Shown in pieces: positions 17,174 through 26,312 of a DNA stretch of 64,000 nucleotides (the stretch's first letter is position 1; the number at the start of each line of letters is the position of its first letter). The DNA is from Amycolatopsis japonica. Its GTDB lineage: Bacteria; Actinomycetota; Actinomycetes; Mycobacteriales; Pseudonocardiaceae. The position numbers and the translations under genes were made by a program. Location of the stretch: contig NZ_CP008953.1 of NCBI RefSeq assembly GCF_000732925.1, positions 8,487,001 to 8,551,000 of the forward strand. Direction: 5' to 3'. The notes beneath the pieces were generated by a model that saw nothing but the letters and a program-made list of their open reading frames with translations, was not told where the DNA came from and did not search any database.

Positions 17174-18733
17174 TCAGGGCTTGAGCAGCACCGGGCTGCC
17201 GGTGACCTCGACGGAGCCCGATTCGATCGCCGGCCGTGTCCCGTCGAGGCGTTCCGCGCTGCCCGGCGCCGACAGCCGCACGGTGCCCGAGGGAGCCCAC
17301 GCGATCCGGAACTCCATGCCGTTGCGCGTGAACCGGCATCGCCACAGGTTCTCCGGCAGCCCGGCCCGCGTGCCCTCGCCGCAGGACCGGATCTTCGCGC
17401 CGTCGAGCCAGCGGCCGAGCCGTTCGACGTGGGCGGCGGCGCGGGTCGGCGGTCCGCCCGCCGGCTGGAGCACGATCGGCACGCGGTCGCTTCCCCAGTT
17501 GTAGAAGTACATCCGCTTGAAGCGCGCGTAAAGACCGGTCAGGAAGATGCGAGCGGCGTAGTCCGCGGCGACGGCGGGGTCGACCGGTGGCTGCAACGGG
17601 ACGTCGAAATCGGGGCCGGTGCTCCACAGGTTCGCGTGTCCGTTGGCACGGTGGAAACTCCGCTGGATCTCGTCCGCGACGGCGAGCATCGTCTCCGGCG
17701 GGTCCGCCATCCTGCCCGGATGCAGTTTGACCGCGGCGGCGTCGCAGCTTTCGTAGCCGCGGAGTTCACCGAACCGCTCCATGATTCGCCGATACGCGGG
17801 ATCGGCGAGGTGCCCCATCGACGGGCAGACCACGGTGGCGCCGGGATCACCAGCCTTGATGATCCGGCTCGCCCGCCGGACCATCTCCACCAGCCGTTCG
17901 ACCGGACCGGTGAAGTACTTGGGATGGTTGGCCATGTCCCACAGCTCGTAGGACTCGATCCGGCCGCGGTACCGCTCGACCACCTTCCCGACGAAGGCGT
18001 CCCAGTCCGCGAGGTCTTCGGGCGGTGCCGCCCGGGAGCCGTCCGGGTAGGCCGACGGCGGTCCGCCCGGCGCCGCCCAGCCGGGGGTGCCGCCGAAGAC
18101 GTACAGCACCGGGAGCCCCGCCTGGTTCGCGCCGTCGACCAGTCTGTCCAAAGTGGACCAAACCGGCCTGCCGCGTTCCGGTTCGAGGTTCTGCCAGCGG
18201 GTCTCCGAATCCCAGAGCCGGACCGCGCCGACGCCGAACGTCGGCATCAGCCCGGTCTCGCTGTTGGTCGTCACGCCGAAGAACGCACTGTCCACAGGGG
18301 ACGGGAACTCGGTCCACATCGGGGCATGGATCGCCGGCGCGACCGGTTCCGCCGCGGGGACCGCGCTCGCCCCGACCACGGTGACCATGACGAGCGACGC
18401 CAGCAGCGGCCACCACCCGATCCGGTCACGCCCCCTCGGCTCGGGGACCGGATGCGGGGCGGGAGGCGCGGACGCGACCTCTCCCCGTGCCGCGTCCGCG
18501 CGTTCCCACAGCCGGAAGAGCTTCGACAGTTCGTCGCGCTCGGCCTCGCAGACCGTCGCGATCCGTTCCAGCGGGCCGAACGCGGCCGGCACGCTGGCAC
18601 CGCTGCAGTAGCGGTGGACGGTCGATCGGCTCAGATGCGCCTTGGCGCCGATCCGTTCGTAGCTTTGCCCGCTACGCCGTTTCAGCCCTTCGAGCAGTTC
18701 CGCCAAGGCCCGGCCGTGTTCTCCTCCTGCCAT
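17174..18733 (-). CDS. HTH - membrane segment - degenerate glycoside hydrolase fusion
   Basis: 519 aa from ATG at 18733. Residues ~8-80 form an XRE-like helix-turn-helix (SYERIGAKAHLSRSTVHRYC) of the type found in actinomycete regulators. Residues ~106-127 are a single membrane segment. The rest looks like a TIM-barrel glycosidase of the GH39/GH5 kind (FGGTPGWAAP, LADWDAFVGKVVERYRGRIE). The acid/base motif, usually WNEAN/WNEPN, reads WDMAN (Met near 267). The likely nucleophile motif (W-x-T-E in relatives as I recall them) reads WSTG (Gly near 373). Both catalytic carboxylates therefore appear lost. Probably a membrane-anchored sugar sensor rather than an enzyme (inference). Confidence 0.75.
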   Translation of the reverse strand: MAGGEHGRALAELLEGLKRRSGQSYERIGAKAHLSRSTVHRYCSGASVPAAFGPLERIATVCEAERDELSKLFRLWERADAARGEVASAPPAPHPVPEPRGRDRIGWWPLLASLVMVTVVGASAVPAAEPVAPAIHAPMWTEFPSPVDSAFFGVTTNSETGLMPTFGVGAVRLWDSETRWQNLEPERGRPVWSTLDRLVDGANQAGLPVLYVFGGTPGWAAPGGPPSAYPDGSRAAPPEDLADWDAFVGKVVERYRGRIESYELWDMANHPKYFTGPVERLVEMVRRASRIIKAGDPGATVVCPSMGHLADPAYRRIMERFGELRGYESCDAAAVKLHPGRMADPPETMLAVADEIQRSFHRANGHANLWSTGPDFDVPLQPPVDPAVAADYAARIFLTGLYARFKRMYFYNWGSDRVPIVLQPAGGPPTRAAAHVERLGRWLDGAKIRSCGEGTRAGLPENLWRCRFTRNGMEFRIAWAPSGTVRLSAPGSAERLDGTRPAIESGSVEVTGSPVLLKP

Positions 18734-18982
18734 GGGTCCCTCCCCCGGATGGTGCCCACGAAGCGTCACCGATGACCGGCGAACGGGACACACCTTTTCG
18801 TCCCAGCGAAAACATCACCGGGCCCCGGCCTCCCGGAAACGTCTCACGCGCCCGTGTCTCCGCAGGTCAGCAGGGGCTTGTCGTCCCACCCTCCCGGATT
18901 AGGCCGATCGGCTTGTCTCAGCGGGTCCGGCACGTTTGAGTTACCGCCGGAGAAGAAAATGCCGTCTTGAGGGGGACCAGGC

Positions 18983-19957
18983 ATGACTCTGCGCATGATC
19001 TTCGATCGGAAGGATCTCCAGGGGATCCGCATAGCCGACGCACCGGACCCGCTGTGGGAGCTGGTCCTCGGCTCGCATCAGCTGAGAGAGGACCGCCCGT
19101 CGGCCTGGCGGCAGCGGGTCCAGCAGAACCTGCGTCAGAACGAGGAAGCGGCACGATCGCTGAAGACGCTGTTCACCCTCGTCCCACCGAAGGGGAACTT
19201 TCCCGATTTCCTGACCCCGCCCACGACGGCGGGCTCCTTCGAAAGCGGGCTCGAAGCGGTGGCGTGCACTCCTCGCGGACGGCTGTGCGCCGATCTCCGG
19301 ACCGTGTTCACCGGCGCCGCCCCGACCTGGGTGAAACGGCTCGCCGACGGCGATCGCGACGAGGTCCACGGGGTCGTCGGCGCACTGCGCGACGCGTACG
19401 ACCTGGTGATCGCGCCGGTCTGGCACAGCATGCGCGAGACCGTCGCCGCCGACCGGGCCCGGCGGGTCCGCACGCTGGCCACCGAGGGCGCGGGGGCGAT
19501 GATGCGCGGCATCCCCGGCGTCCGCGGCTGGGACGGCGAGGTGCTGGAGATCGCGTACCCCCGGCAGCGGACCGTCCATCTCGGCGGCCGGGGACTGACC
19601 CTGATCCCGAGCCGGTTCTGCGCGAAAACGCCGGTCACCTTCATCGATCCGGCGCTGCCGCCGGTGCTGCTGTACCCCGCCGGCCCGACGAGCGCCCGCC
19701 CGGCGGACGTGTCCCCCGAACTGGTGGCGCTTCTCGGCCGGACCCGCGCCGAAAGCCTCGGCGCGCTGCATGTCCCGCGTACGACCAGCAAGCTGGCCTC
19801 ATGCCTCGGCACCTCGATCGGCACGGCCAGCAAGCAGGCCACCGTGCTGCGCGAGGCCGGGCTCGTCACCAGCGTCCGGCAGGGCAGCGCCATCCTGCAC
19901 CACCTCACCCGGCTCGGCACCGCGCTGCTCGCCGGGGAACTCGACGAGTCACCCTGA
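18983..19957 (+). CDS. ArsR-like winged-helix regulator (DUF5937 type)
   Basis: 324 aa. The C-terminal ~80 residues form an ArsR/SmtB winged helix (SKLASCLGTSIGTASKQATV, LREAGLVTSVRQGSAILHHL), preceded by a large actinobacterial N-terminal domain of the DUF5937 type. Probably a cytosolic DNA-binding repressor; the ligand is unknown and no ArsR metal-binding cysteine pair is visible. The shine-dalgarno GAGGGGG at 18970-18976 supports the ATG at 18983. It is divergent from the HTH-glycosidase fusion, sharing a 249-bp intergenic region. Confidence 0.8.
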   Translation: MTLRMIFDRKDLQGIRIADAPDPLWELVLGSHQLREDRPSAWRQRVQQNLRQNEEAARSLKTLFTLVPPKGNFPDFLTPPTTAGSFESGLEAVACTPRGRLCADLRTVFTGAAPTWVKRLADGDRDEVHGVVGALRDAYDLVIAPVWHSMRETVAADRARRVRTLATEGAGAMMRGIPGVRGWDGEVLEIAYPRQRTVHLGGRGLTLIPSRFCAKTPVTFIDPALPPVLLYPAGPTSARPADVSPELVALLGRTRAESLGALHVPRTTSKLASCLGTSIGTASKQATVLREAGLVTSVRQGSAILHHLTRLGTALLAGELDESP

Positions 19958-19977
19958 CCCGTCGAGCCCCGCGTTTC

Positions 19978-20025
19978 GTCCTCTGGATGCGCTCCTTGCG
20001 CGTGCAAGGACCGCATCCAGAGGAC
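19978..20025. terminator. Palindrome between convergent regulator and dnaX
   Basis: Arms 19978-19999 (GTCCTCTGGATGCGCTCCTT...) and 20004-20025 are reverse complements over 22 nt with one mismatch. It starts exactly at the dnaX stop codon and lies 20 nt past the stop of the opposing gene. Its arms differ from the TGAAGG family, but a related fragment occurs at 1156-1173. Confidence 0.8.
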
Positions 20026-22055
20026 TACTTGCGTTCGTCGAGCGGGCGGGCGTTGAGGTGGTCGGCGAGCAGCTTCCGGGCGATCTCTTCCGGATCCTTC
20101 TCGGGTGGGAGCGGCGGAGGCGGCGGCGCGGGGCTCGCGTCCTCGTTGTAGAGGTCCTCGTCCTCCTCGACCGGCTCGGGCGGGAGCGGGATGTCCGGCT
20201 CGCTGGTCGTCACCTTCGGCCGCTGGGGCTCCGGCTTCGGCGCGGGAGGCGCCGGAGGCGCGCTGGGCGCTTCGGCGGACCGGCGAGTGAAGGATCGTTC
20301 AGGCGCGGGGGGCGGCGGCGCGGCCTTCGGAGCGGCGGCCTGCCGGGCCTGTGCGGCGCCGTGGACGCAACGCACCTGCCAATCGCCGCCGAAGACCTCC
20401 TTGAACGCGGCCGCGACCCGCTCCGCGTTGTGCGGCTCGGAAAGCCGCCGGGCCAGCGGCTCCGCGCTGTGGGTGAGAGTGACGGCGTGGCCTTCGACGC
20501 TCACCACGCTCGCCTGCGTGAGCATCGCTTCGGTGCTGCGGCCGCCCGGCACCTTGCGGATCGCGGCGAGCACGTGCGGCCACTTGCCGCGGATGCCGTC
20601 CGCGTCCGATACGGGCGCCGCGTCGCCCGAAGCCGCAGCCGGGGCGGGCGTGGGTGCGGCGGGCGGCGGAGTCGGCGCGGAAGGACGTTGCGGGGCGGGC
20701 CGCTCGGCGACCGGCTCGGGTCGCGCGGCGGGCTGCGGAGCGGGTGCGGCCTGCTGCGGAGCGGGCGCGGCGGCCCGTTGCGACGGCCGCTGGAACTCGC
20801 GGACGGGCTCCCCTGAGGGCGGAGCGGCCGGGGCGGGCGCGGACTGCGCCACCGGAGCGGCCTGCGCCGGAGCAGCGGCGACGGGCGCCGGGGCCGAAGC
20901 GGCGCGGCGCTCAAGCCGTTCGAGACGGGCGAGCAACGCGTCGGTGCTCTCCGCGACCGACGGCAGCAGCATCCGCGCCGTCAGCAGCTCCAGCACGAGC
21001 CGCGGCGAGGTCGCGCCCCGCATCTCCAATAGTCCATTGTGGACGATGTCGGCGTAGCGCGAGAGCGTGGCGGGCTCCAGTTTGCCCGCCTGCTCCTTCA
21101 TCTTCTTGAGCTCGTCGTCCGGCGCGGAGACGAGGCCGCGTTCCCCCGCGTCCGGCACCGAACGCAGCAGCACCAGGTCACGCAGGCGGTCGAGCAGGTC
21201 GGTGGCGAACCGGCGCGGGTCGTGCCCGGCCTCGGCGAGCCGCTCGACGGTGCCGAACACGGCGGCCGCGTCGTCCGCGGCCAGCGCGTCGACCATGCCG
21301 TCGATGAGCGCGACGTCGGTGACGCCCAGCAGCGACACCGCGCGCGAGTAGTCGACGCCGTCCGGCCCGGCCCCCGCCAGCAGCTGGTCGAGCACCGATT
21401 GCGTGTCCCGCGCCGAACCCCCGCCCGCGCGGATGACCAGCGGATACACCGCGGGCTCGACCGTCGCGCCCTCGGCGGCGACGTTGCGTTCCAGCAGTTC
21501 GCGCATGGAGCTGGGCGGGATCAGCCGGAAGGGGTAGTGGTGCGTCCGCGACCGGATGGTGGGGAGCACCTTGTCCGGTTCGGTGGTCGCGAAGATGAAG
21601 ATCAGGTGCTCGGGCGGCTCTTCCACGATCTTCAGCAGGGCGTTGAAGCCCTGCGTGGTGACCATGTGCGCCTCGTCGATGATGAAGACGCGGTAGCGCG
21701 AGTCGGCCGGGGCGTAGAACGCCCTGTCCCGCAGCTCGCGGGCGTCGTCGACACCACCGTGGCTGGCCGCGTCGAGCTCGGTGACGTCGACGCTGCCGGG
21801 GCCCTCGGGCGCGAGGTTGCGGCACGAGTTGCACTCGCCGCACGGATCCGGCGTCGGGCCCTTCGCGCAGTTCAACGACCGCGCCATGATGCGGGCGCTG
21901 GACGTCTTGCCGCAGCCGCGCGGGCCGGAGAAGAGGTAGGCGTGGTTGATGCGACCGGCGGCCAGCGCGATGCGCAGCGGATCGGTCACATGCTCCTGCC
22001 CGACGACCTCGGCGAAGGTAGCCGGACGGTACTTTCGGTATAGAGCTAGAGCCAC
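20025..22055 (-). CDS. dnaX: DNA polymerase III subunit gamma/tau
   Basis: 676 aa clamp-loader ATPase. It starts MALALYRKYRPATFAEVVGQ, with Walker A GPRGCGKTSSARI near residue 44, a zinc module CAKGPTPDPCGECNSC, Walker B FIIDEAHM and a sensor-1 SRTHHYPFRLIP region. Residues ~385-500 are a Pro/Ala-rich linker, followed by a tau-like C-terminal domain (~500-570) and an acidic/proline tail. No A-rich slippery site for gamma production is visible. It is divergent from a methyltransferase-fold gene 29 bp away. Confidence 0.95.
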   Translation of the reverse strand: MALALYRKYRPATFAEVVGQEHVTDPLRIALAAGRINHAYLFSGPRGCGKTSSARIMARSLNCAKGPTPDPCGECNSCRNLAPEGPGSVDVTELDAASHGGVDDARELRDRAFYAPADSRYRVFIIDEAHMVTTQGFNALLKIVEEPPEHLIFIFATTEPDKVLPTIRSRTHHYPFRLIPPSSMRELLERNVAAEGATVEPAVYPLVIRAGGGSARDTQSVLDQLLAGAGPDGVDYSRAVSLLGVTDVALIDGMVDALAADDAAAVFGTVERLAEAGHDPRRFATDLLDRLRDLVLLRSVPDAGERGLVSAPDDELKKMKEQAGKLEPATLSRYADIVHNGLLEMRGATSPRLVLELLTARMLLPSVAESTDALLARLERLERRAASAPAPVAAAPAQAAPVAQSAPAPAAPPSGEPVREFQRPSQRAAAPAPQQAAPAPQPAARPEPVAERPAPQRPSAPTPPPAAPTPAPAAASGDAAPVSDADGIRGKWPHVLAAIRKVPGGRSTEAMLTQASVVSVEGHAVTLTHSAEPLARRLSEPHNAERVAAAFKEVFGGDWQVRCVHGAAQARQAAAPKAAPPPPAPERSFTRRSAEAPSAPPAPPAPKPEPQRPKVTTSEPDIPLPPEPVEEDEDLYNEDASPAPPPPPLPPEKDPEEIARKLLADHLNARPLDERK

Positions 22056-22084
22056 GCGGCGAGACTACCGGGAGGGCCCGACAG

Positions 22085-22918
22085 GTGAGACCGGCACCGA
22101 CCCCCGGCAGGTATCCGGTGCGCTTCGGCACCGCCGAACTGCTCCAGGACGCCGACCGTCCCAACGCCTGGATGATCTCGGTCGACGGCGTCGCCCAGTC
22201 GCACGTCAACCTCGACGACCCCACCGATCTCGAGTTCGACTACATCCGCAGGATCGCCGACGTCGTCGACTGCCTCGGCGAAGGCCCGCTCGACGCGCTG
22301 CACGTCGGCGGGGCGGCCTGCACGCTCCCCCGCTACCTCGCCGCGGCGCGGCCGCGATCACGGCAGCTGGTCTTCGACGCCGACGGTGAGCTCGTCGCGC
22401 TCGTCCGCGAGCAGCTGGGCCTGAAGGGACTGAAGGTCCGTGTCGGCGACGGCCGCGAAGGGGTCTCCGGCAGGTACGACGCTTCGGCCGACCTGGTCAT
22501 CGTGGACGCTTTCGAACGCGGGGTCCTGGCCGGCGGGCTCGCGACCGTCGAGTTCACGAACGAGATCGCGCGGGTCCTCCGCCCGGCCGGAACCTACGTC
22601 GCCAACGTGTCGGACGGGCCGAACCTGCCGTTCCTTCGCCGGTTCTTGGCGACGCTGGCGGATTCCTTCCCCCACCTGGCGATCTTGGCCGAGCCGGGCG
22701 TCCTGCGGGGCCGCCGGTTCGGGAACATCGTGGTAGCCGCTTCCCGCGTCGAGCTTCCCGTCGCGAACCTGACCCGGCGCGCCGCTTCGTCGGCGTATCC
22801 GGCGCGCTGCGTCGCGGGAGAAGACCTGCGGCAGCTCCAGGGCAAGGCGAAACCCATCACGGACGCGGAAGCCCTGCCGTCGCCCGTGCCGCCGAAGGAT
22901 GTGTTCGGGATCTTCTAG
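22085..22918 (+). CDS. Spermidine synthase-like aminopropyltransferase-fold protein
   Basis: 277 aa from GTG at 22085. The Rossmann-like fold shows QSHVNLDDPTDLEFDYIRRI, then LDALHVGGAACTLPRYLAA (nucleotide-binding glycine region), QLVFDADGELVALVRE, KVRVGDGREGV and LVIVDAFERG. These match the spermidine synthase/fused-MFS family. Many actinomycete members are not proven polyamine enzymes, so the reaction stays open. Expressed divergently from dnaX; the SRP RNA gene follows on the other strand. Confidence 0.85.
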   Translation: MRPAPTPGRYPVRFGTAELLQDADRPNAWMISVDGVAQSHVNLDDPTDLEFDYIRRIADVVDCLGEGPLDALHVGGAACTLPRYLAAARPRSRQLVFDADGELVALVREQLGLKGLKVRVGDGREGVSGRYDASADLVIVDAFERGVLAGGLATVEFTNEIARVLRPAGTYVANVSDGPNLPFLRRFLATLADSFPHLAILAEPGVLRGRRFGNIVVAASRVELPVANLTRRAASSAYPARCVAGEDLRQLQGKAKPITDAEALPSPVPPKDVFGIF

Positions 22919-22922
22919 CCCC

Positions 22923-23017
22923 AAAAAAGGGGATCCCGCGCACCCGTCAGAGCTTGCTTATCCTTGCTGCCTTCCGGCCCTGGGGAGGTTCACAAGATGG
23001 ACGCCGCGCGGGATCCG
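22923..23017 (-). ncRNA. ffs: Signal recognition particle RNA (4.5S-like)
   Basis: On the minus strand the conserved domain IV is clear: an asymmetric loop and tetraloop region reading CAGGGCCGGAAGGCAGCA, then AGGATAAGCAAGC. The molecule is closed by a long terminal stem, GGATCCCGCGC (complement of 23006-23016) pairing with GCGCGGGATCC near the 3' end. A run of six T residues (complement of 22923-22928) ends it. It scaffolds Ffh for membrane targeting of nascent proteins. Exact ends are estimated from the closing stem. Confidence 0.93.
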
Positions 23018-23065
23018 AGGACCAGTGTAGTCACTCCCGTCCCGGCATGGAGGACAGTGGGGGGT

Positions 23066-23956
23066 ATGAGTACTCCGACCTGGGAAGATGTCCTCAAGGC
23101 CACCGAGGCCGTTCATCCGTTCGTGCGGCGCACGCCGGTGTTGCGCGCCGAGGTCGACGGACGGCCGCTGGTCCTCAAGCTGGAGCATCTGCAGCGGAGC
23201 GGATCGTTCAAACTGCGGGGCGCGGTGAACGCGCTGGTGAGCGGCCCGTTGCCGGAGCGGGTGCTGACGGCGTCCGGCGGCAACCACGGGCTGGGCGTGG
23301 CGACGGCGGCTTCGCTGCTGAATCTGCCTGCGACGGTGTACGTGCCCGAGTCGGCTCCGCAGGCGAAGACGGTCCGGATCGAGGCCACGGGCGCGAAGCT
23401 CATCCGTCACGGAGCGACGTATGCCGAGGCAGCCGCGAAGGCGCTCGAAGCCGCCGCCGAGCCGGGTACGCGATACCTGCACGCGTACGACGATCCTGCC
23501 GTCGTCGCCGGTCAGGGCACCGTCGCGGCCGAAGTGGTCCAGGACGCGCCGGACGTCGACGCGTTCCTGGTCGCGGTCGGCGGTGGCGGGCTGGTCGCGG
23601 GGACGTCGCTGGCCGGCTTGCCGACGTTCGCCGTCGAGCCGGAGCGGTGCCGCGCGCTCGGCGCCGCGCTGGAGGCGGGCGAGCCGGTGGACGTGGAGAT
23701 CGACTCGGTGGCCGCGTCCGCGCTGGGCGCGACCAGGGTCGGGGACGCCCCGTTCGCCGTGCTCCGGGACCGGGTGACGTCCGTGCTGGTCAGCGACGAG
23801 GAACTGCTCGCCGCGCGGGACCGGCTCTGGGAGGAGTTCCGCCTCGCCGTCGAACCGGCCGCCGCGGTCCCGTTCGCCGCGTGGCTGGCCGGGCGGACCG
23901 AAGGCGATCTGCCCTGCGTCATCCTCTGCGGCGCTAACAGTGAGTGGCGGCCCTGA
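23066..23956 (+). CDS. PLP-dependent threonine/serine dehydratase family enzyme
   Basis: 296 aa from ATG at 23066. The fold-type II PLP enzyme shows the lysine motif RSGSFKLRGA (~46-55), TASGGNHGLGVA (phosphate/asparagine loop), VAVGGGGLVAG (glycine loop) and a late LCGANS serine site. It likely deaminates threonine or serine to a 2-oxo acid; it lacks the C-terminal ACT domain, so it is probably the catabolic or non-allosteric type. A longer in-frame start would overlap the SRP RNA gene and is rejected. The 3' end overlaps the convergent kinase gene by 23 nt. Confidence 0.88.
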   Translation: MSTPTWEDVLKATEAVHPFVRRTPVLRAEVDGRPLVLKLEHLQRSGSFKLRGAVNALVSGPLPERVLTASGGNHGLGVATAASLLNLPATVYVPESAPQAKTVRIEATGAKLIRHGATYAEAAAKALEAAAEPGTRYLHAYDDPAVVAGQGTVAAEVVQDAPDVDAFLVAVGGGGLVAGTSLAGLPTFAVEPERCRALGAALEAGEPVDVEIDSVAASALGATRVGDAPFAVLRDRVTSVLVSDEELLAARDRLWEEFRLAVEPAAAVPFAAWLAGRTEGDLPCVILCGANSEWRP

Positions 23957-25415
23957 GCACCACCCGGAACTCCGTGTGTCCCGGGCGGCTGGCGACGCCG
24001 ACCTGCCCGCCGTGCGCGGCGACGACGGCCGCGACGATGGCCAGTCCGAGCCCGGTGCTGCCCGCCGCCCGTGACCGTGAGTCGTCGCCGCGGGCGAAAC
24101 GTTCGAAGACCTCCGGGAGGATCTCCGGCGGGATCCCCGGCCCACCATCGACAATGGACAGCGTCACCGTCGAGTCCACTATGGACAGCGAGGTGGTGAC
24201 CTCGGTGCCTGCCGGGGTGTGCGTGCGCGCGTTGCCGAGCAGATTGATCACCACCTGATGCAGCTGATCCGCGTCACCGAGGACGGTGATCGGCTCCGGC
24301 GGGACCTCCAGCAGCCATTTGTGCTCCGGCCCGGCGACATGTGCGTCGGCGACGGCGTCCGCGACCAGGCGGGAGAGGTCCACCGGCCGGCGCACCACCG
24401 GACGGCCGGAGTCGAGCCGCGCTAGCAGCAGCAGATCCTCGACCAGGCCGGTCATCCGCGTCGATTCCGACTCCACGCGGCCCATCGCGAACGCGATGTC
24501 CGGCGGCACCTCGGAGCCGGAGCGCCGGGTGAGTTCCGCGTAGCCGCGGATGGCCGCGAGCGGCGTCCGCAGTTCGTGGCTGGCGTCCGCGACGAACCGG
24601 CGCACCCGGCTTTCGCTGGCCTGCCGGGCGGAAAGCGCGTTCGAGATGTGGCCGAGCATGCGGTTGAGCGCGAACCCGACCTTCCCGACCTCGGTCCGCG
24701 GATCCGTGTCCACTTCGGACACTCGCTCGGACAACGCGACCTCGCCGCGATCCAGCGGGAGTTCGGCGACCCTGGTCGCGGTGGCGGCCAGGCGGTCCAG
24801 GGGTTTCATGGTGCGCCGCACGGTCACCGCGCCGAGCGCGCCCGCCAGCAGGATGCCGCCGACGGCGACCCCGCCGAAGATGAAACCGAGGCTCCACAAC
24901 GTATCCGTGACATCCTTGGTGGGCAGCCCGGTGATCGCGACGCCACCGCCCGCCGTTTTCTTCGCCACCACCCGGTATTCCCCGAGCGACCCGAGGTTCA
25001 CGTCGGTCGGCTTGTCACCCGTCGTCGACCGCAGCAGGGTGCCGATCTGGGTGGGGCTGATCTCGTCGTGCGGGAACGGATCGGTGACCTTCGCGTCGTA
25101 GCTGGACCGCAGCACCGCCGCGAGCACGCGTCCGTCCGGGAACACGTTCACGAACAACGAACCGGTGCTCTGCCCATACGCGCGAAGGCCCTCGGGAACC
25201 CTTTCCCCGCCGGGACGGCCCGGGGGCGGCGGGCGGCTGGCACGCTCGCTGGTCTCGGCGAGGCGGGCGTCGAGCTGGTCGATCAGGAAGTTCCGCAACG
25301 CCAGTTCGGTGACCACGCCGACCACCAGGCAGACGAGCGCGAGCAGGCCCGCGACCTGCGCGATCAGCCGTCGACGCAGGGACCACGGCCGCCTACCCCG
25401 CGGGTTTGAGGACAT
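23934..25415 (-). CDS. Sensor histidine kinase (OmpR-partner, TcrY-like)
   Basis: 493 aa membrane sensor. TM1 at ~18-38 and TM2 at ~180-203 enclose an extracytoplasmic sensor domain (~40-178). HAMP is next (~204-265), then the phospho-acceptor FVADASHELRTPLAAIRGYA, the N-box INLLGNARTHTP and the G-boxes DGGPGIP and GSTGLGLAIV. It pairs with the overlapping response regulator gene upstream (23-nt overlap). The signal is unknown; the layout resembles mycobacterial TcrXY. Confidence 0.92.
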   Translation of the reverse strand: MSSNPRGRRPWSLRRRLIAQVAGLLALVCLVVGVVTELALRNFLIDQLDARLAETSERASRPPPPGRPGGERVPEGLRAYGQSTGSLFVNVFPDGRVLAAVLRSSYDAKVTDPFPHDEISPTQIGTLLRSTTGDKPTDVNLGSLGEYRVVAKKTAGGGVAITGLPTKDVTDTLWSLGFIFGGVAVGGILLAGALGAVTVRRTMKPLDRLAATATRVAELPLDRGEVALSERVSEVDTDPRTEVGKVGFALNRMLGHISNALSARQASESRVRRFVADASHELRTPLAAIRGYAELTRRSGSEVPPDIAFAMGRVESESTRMTGLVEDLLLLARLDSGRPVVRRPVDLSRLVADAVADAHVAGPEHKWLLEVPPEPITVLGDADQLHQVVINLLGNARTHTPAGTEVTTSLSIVDSTVTLSIVDGGPGIPPEILPEVFERFARGDDSRSRAAGSTGLGLAIVAAVVAAHGGQVGVASRPGHTEFRVVLRAATHC

Positions 25416-26142
25416 ACCCGGCGCCGCGCATCGTGTGGATCATCGGTTCCCTGTCGGCGTCGATCTTCTTGCGGAGATAGGAGATGTAGAGCTCGACGAT
25501 ATTGGCCTGGCCGCCGAAGTCGTAGCTCCACACCCGGTCCAGGATCTGCGCCTTGGACAGCACACGCTTCGGATTGCGCATGAGATAACGCAGCAGTTCG
25601 AACTCGGTCGCGGTCAACGGCACCAGATCGCCACCCCGGTGAACCTCGCGACTGTCCTCGTCCAGGGTCAGGTCGCCGACGACGAGCGTCGACCCGCTCG
25701 GCCCGGCGACCCCGCCCGCGCGGCGGAGCAGCGCGCGCAACCGCAGCGCGACCTCCTCCAGGCTGAACGGTTTGGTGACGTAGTCGTCGCCACCCGCGGT
25801 GAGACCGGCGATCCTGTCCTCCACCGCGTCCTTCGCGGTCAGGAACAGCACCGGCAGGTTCGGCACCTCGGAACGCAGGCGGCGCAGGACTTCCAGGCCG
25901 CTCATATCCGGCAGCATGACGTCCAGCACCACCGCGTCCGGCCGGAATTCCCGCGCGACGCGGACGGCCTCGGTGCCGTCGGCGGCGGTGCGGATGTCCC
26001 AGCCCTCCATGCGCAGCGCCATCGACACGAGTTCGGACAAGGTCGCCTCGTCATCGACGACCAGCACCCGTACGGGGCTGCCGTCGGCACGGCGCAGGCC
26101 GGCCTTCGCGGAACCGGACGAAGGGACGTTCACACTGGTCAT
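25393..26142 (-). CDS. OmpR-family response regulator (TcrX-like)
   Basis: 249 aa from ATG at 26142. The receiver domain carries acidic residues LVVDDEA, phospho-acceptor Asp in VVLDVMLPDMSG, and Lys in DDYVTKPFSLEE. A winged-helix DNA-binding domain follows (TATEFELLRYLMRNPKRVLS, YISYLRKKID). First gene of the two-component operon. The 170-bp gap to the divergent secreted-protein gene contains spaced TGTG/CACAG words that might be its binding sites, a weak guess. Confidence 0.93.
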   Translation of the reverse strand: MTSVNVPSSGSAKAGLRRADGSPVRVLVVDDEATLSELVSMALRMEGWDIRTAADGTEAVRVAREFRPDAVVLDVMLPDMSGLEVLRRLRSEVPNLPVLFLTAKDAVEDRIAGLTAGGDDYVTKPFSLEEVALRLRALLRRAGGVAGPSGSTLVVGDLTLDEDSREVHRGGDLVPLTATEFELLRYLMRNPKRVLSKAQILDRVWSYDFGGQANIVELYISYLRKKIDADREPMIHTMRGAGYVLKPAG

Positions 26143-26312
26143 GGTGCCATCCTGGGCGGCGCCGATGAGGCTTCTCTGTGTGCCGCCTGTGCGTTTCCTG
26201 TGAACGATCACCCTGCCGGGGTGCGAATCACAGCGCGTGCCCACCGGCGGCACAGCTCCCGCACAGCGACGGCGCCGACCATGGCCGCAACCGAGTACAG
26301 GGAGGCGTCCAG

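Noticed and set aside
22964-23065. Longer N-terminus for the threonine-dehydratase-like protein
   Set aside because: The extension would run through the SRP RNA gene on the other strand, and the family domain begins just after the ATG at 23066.
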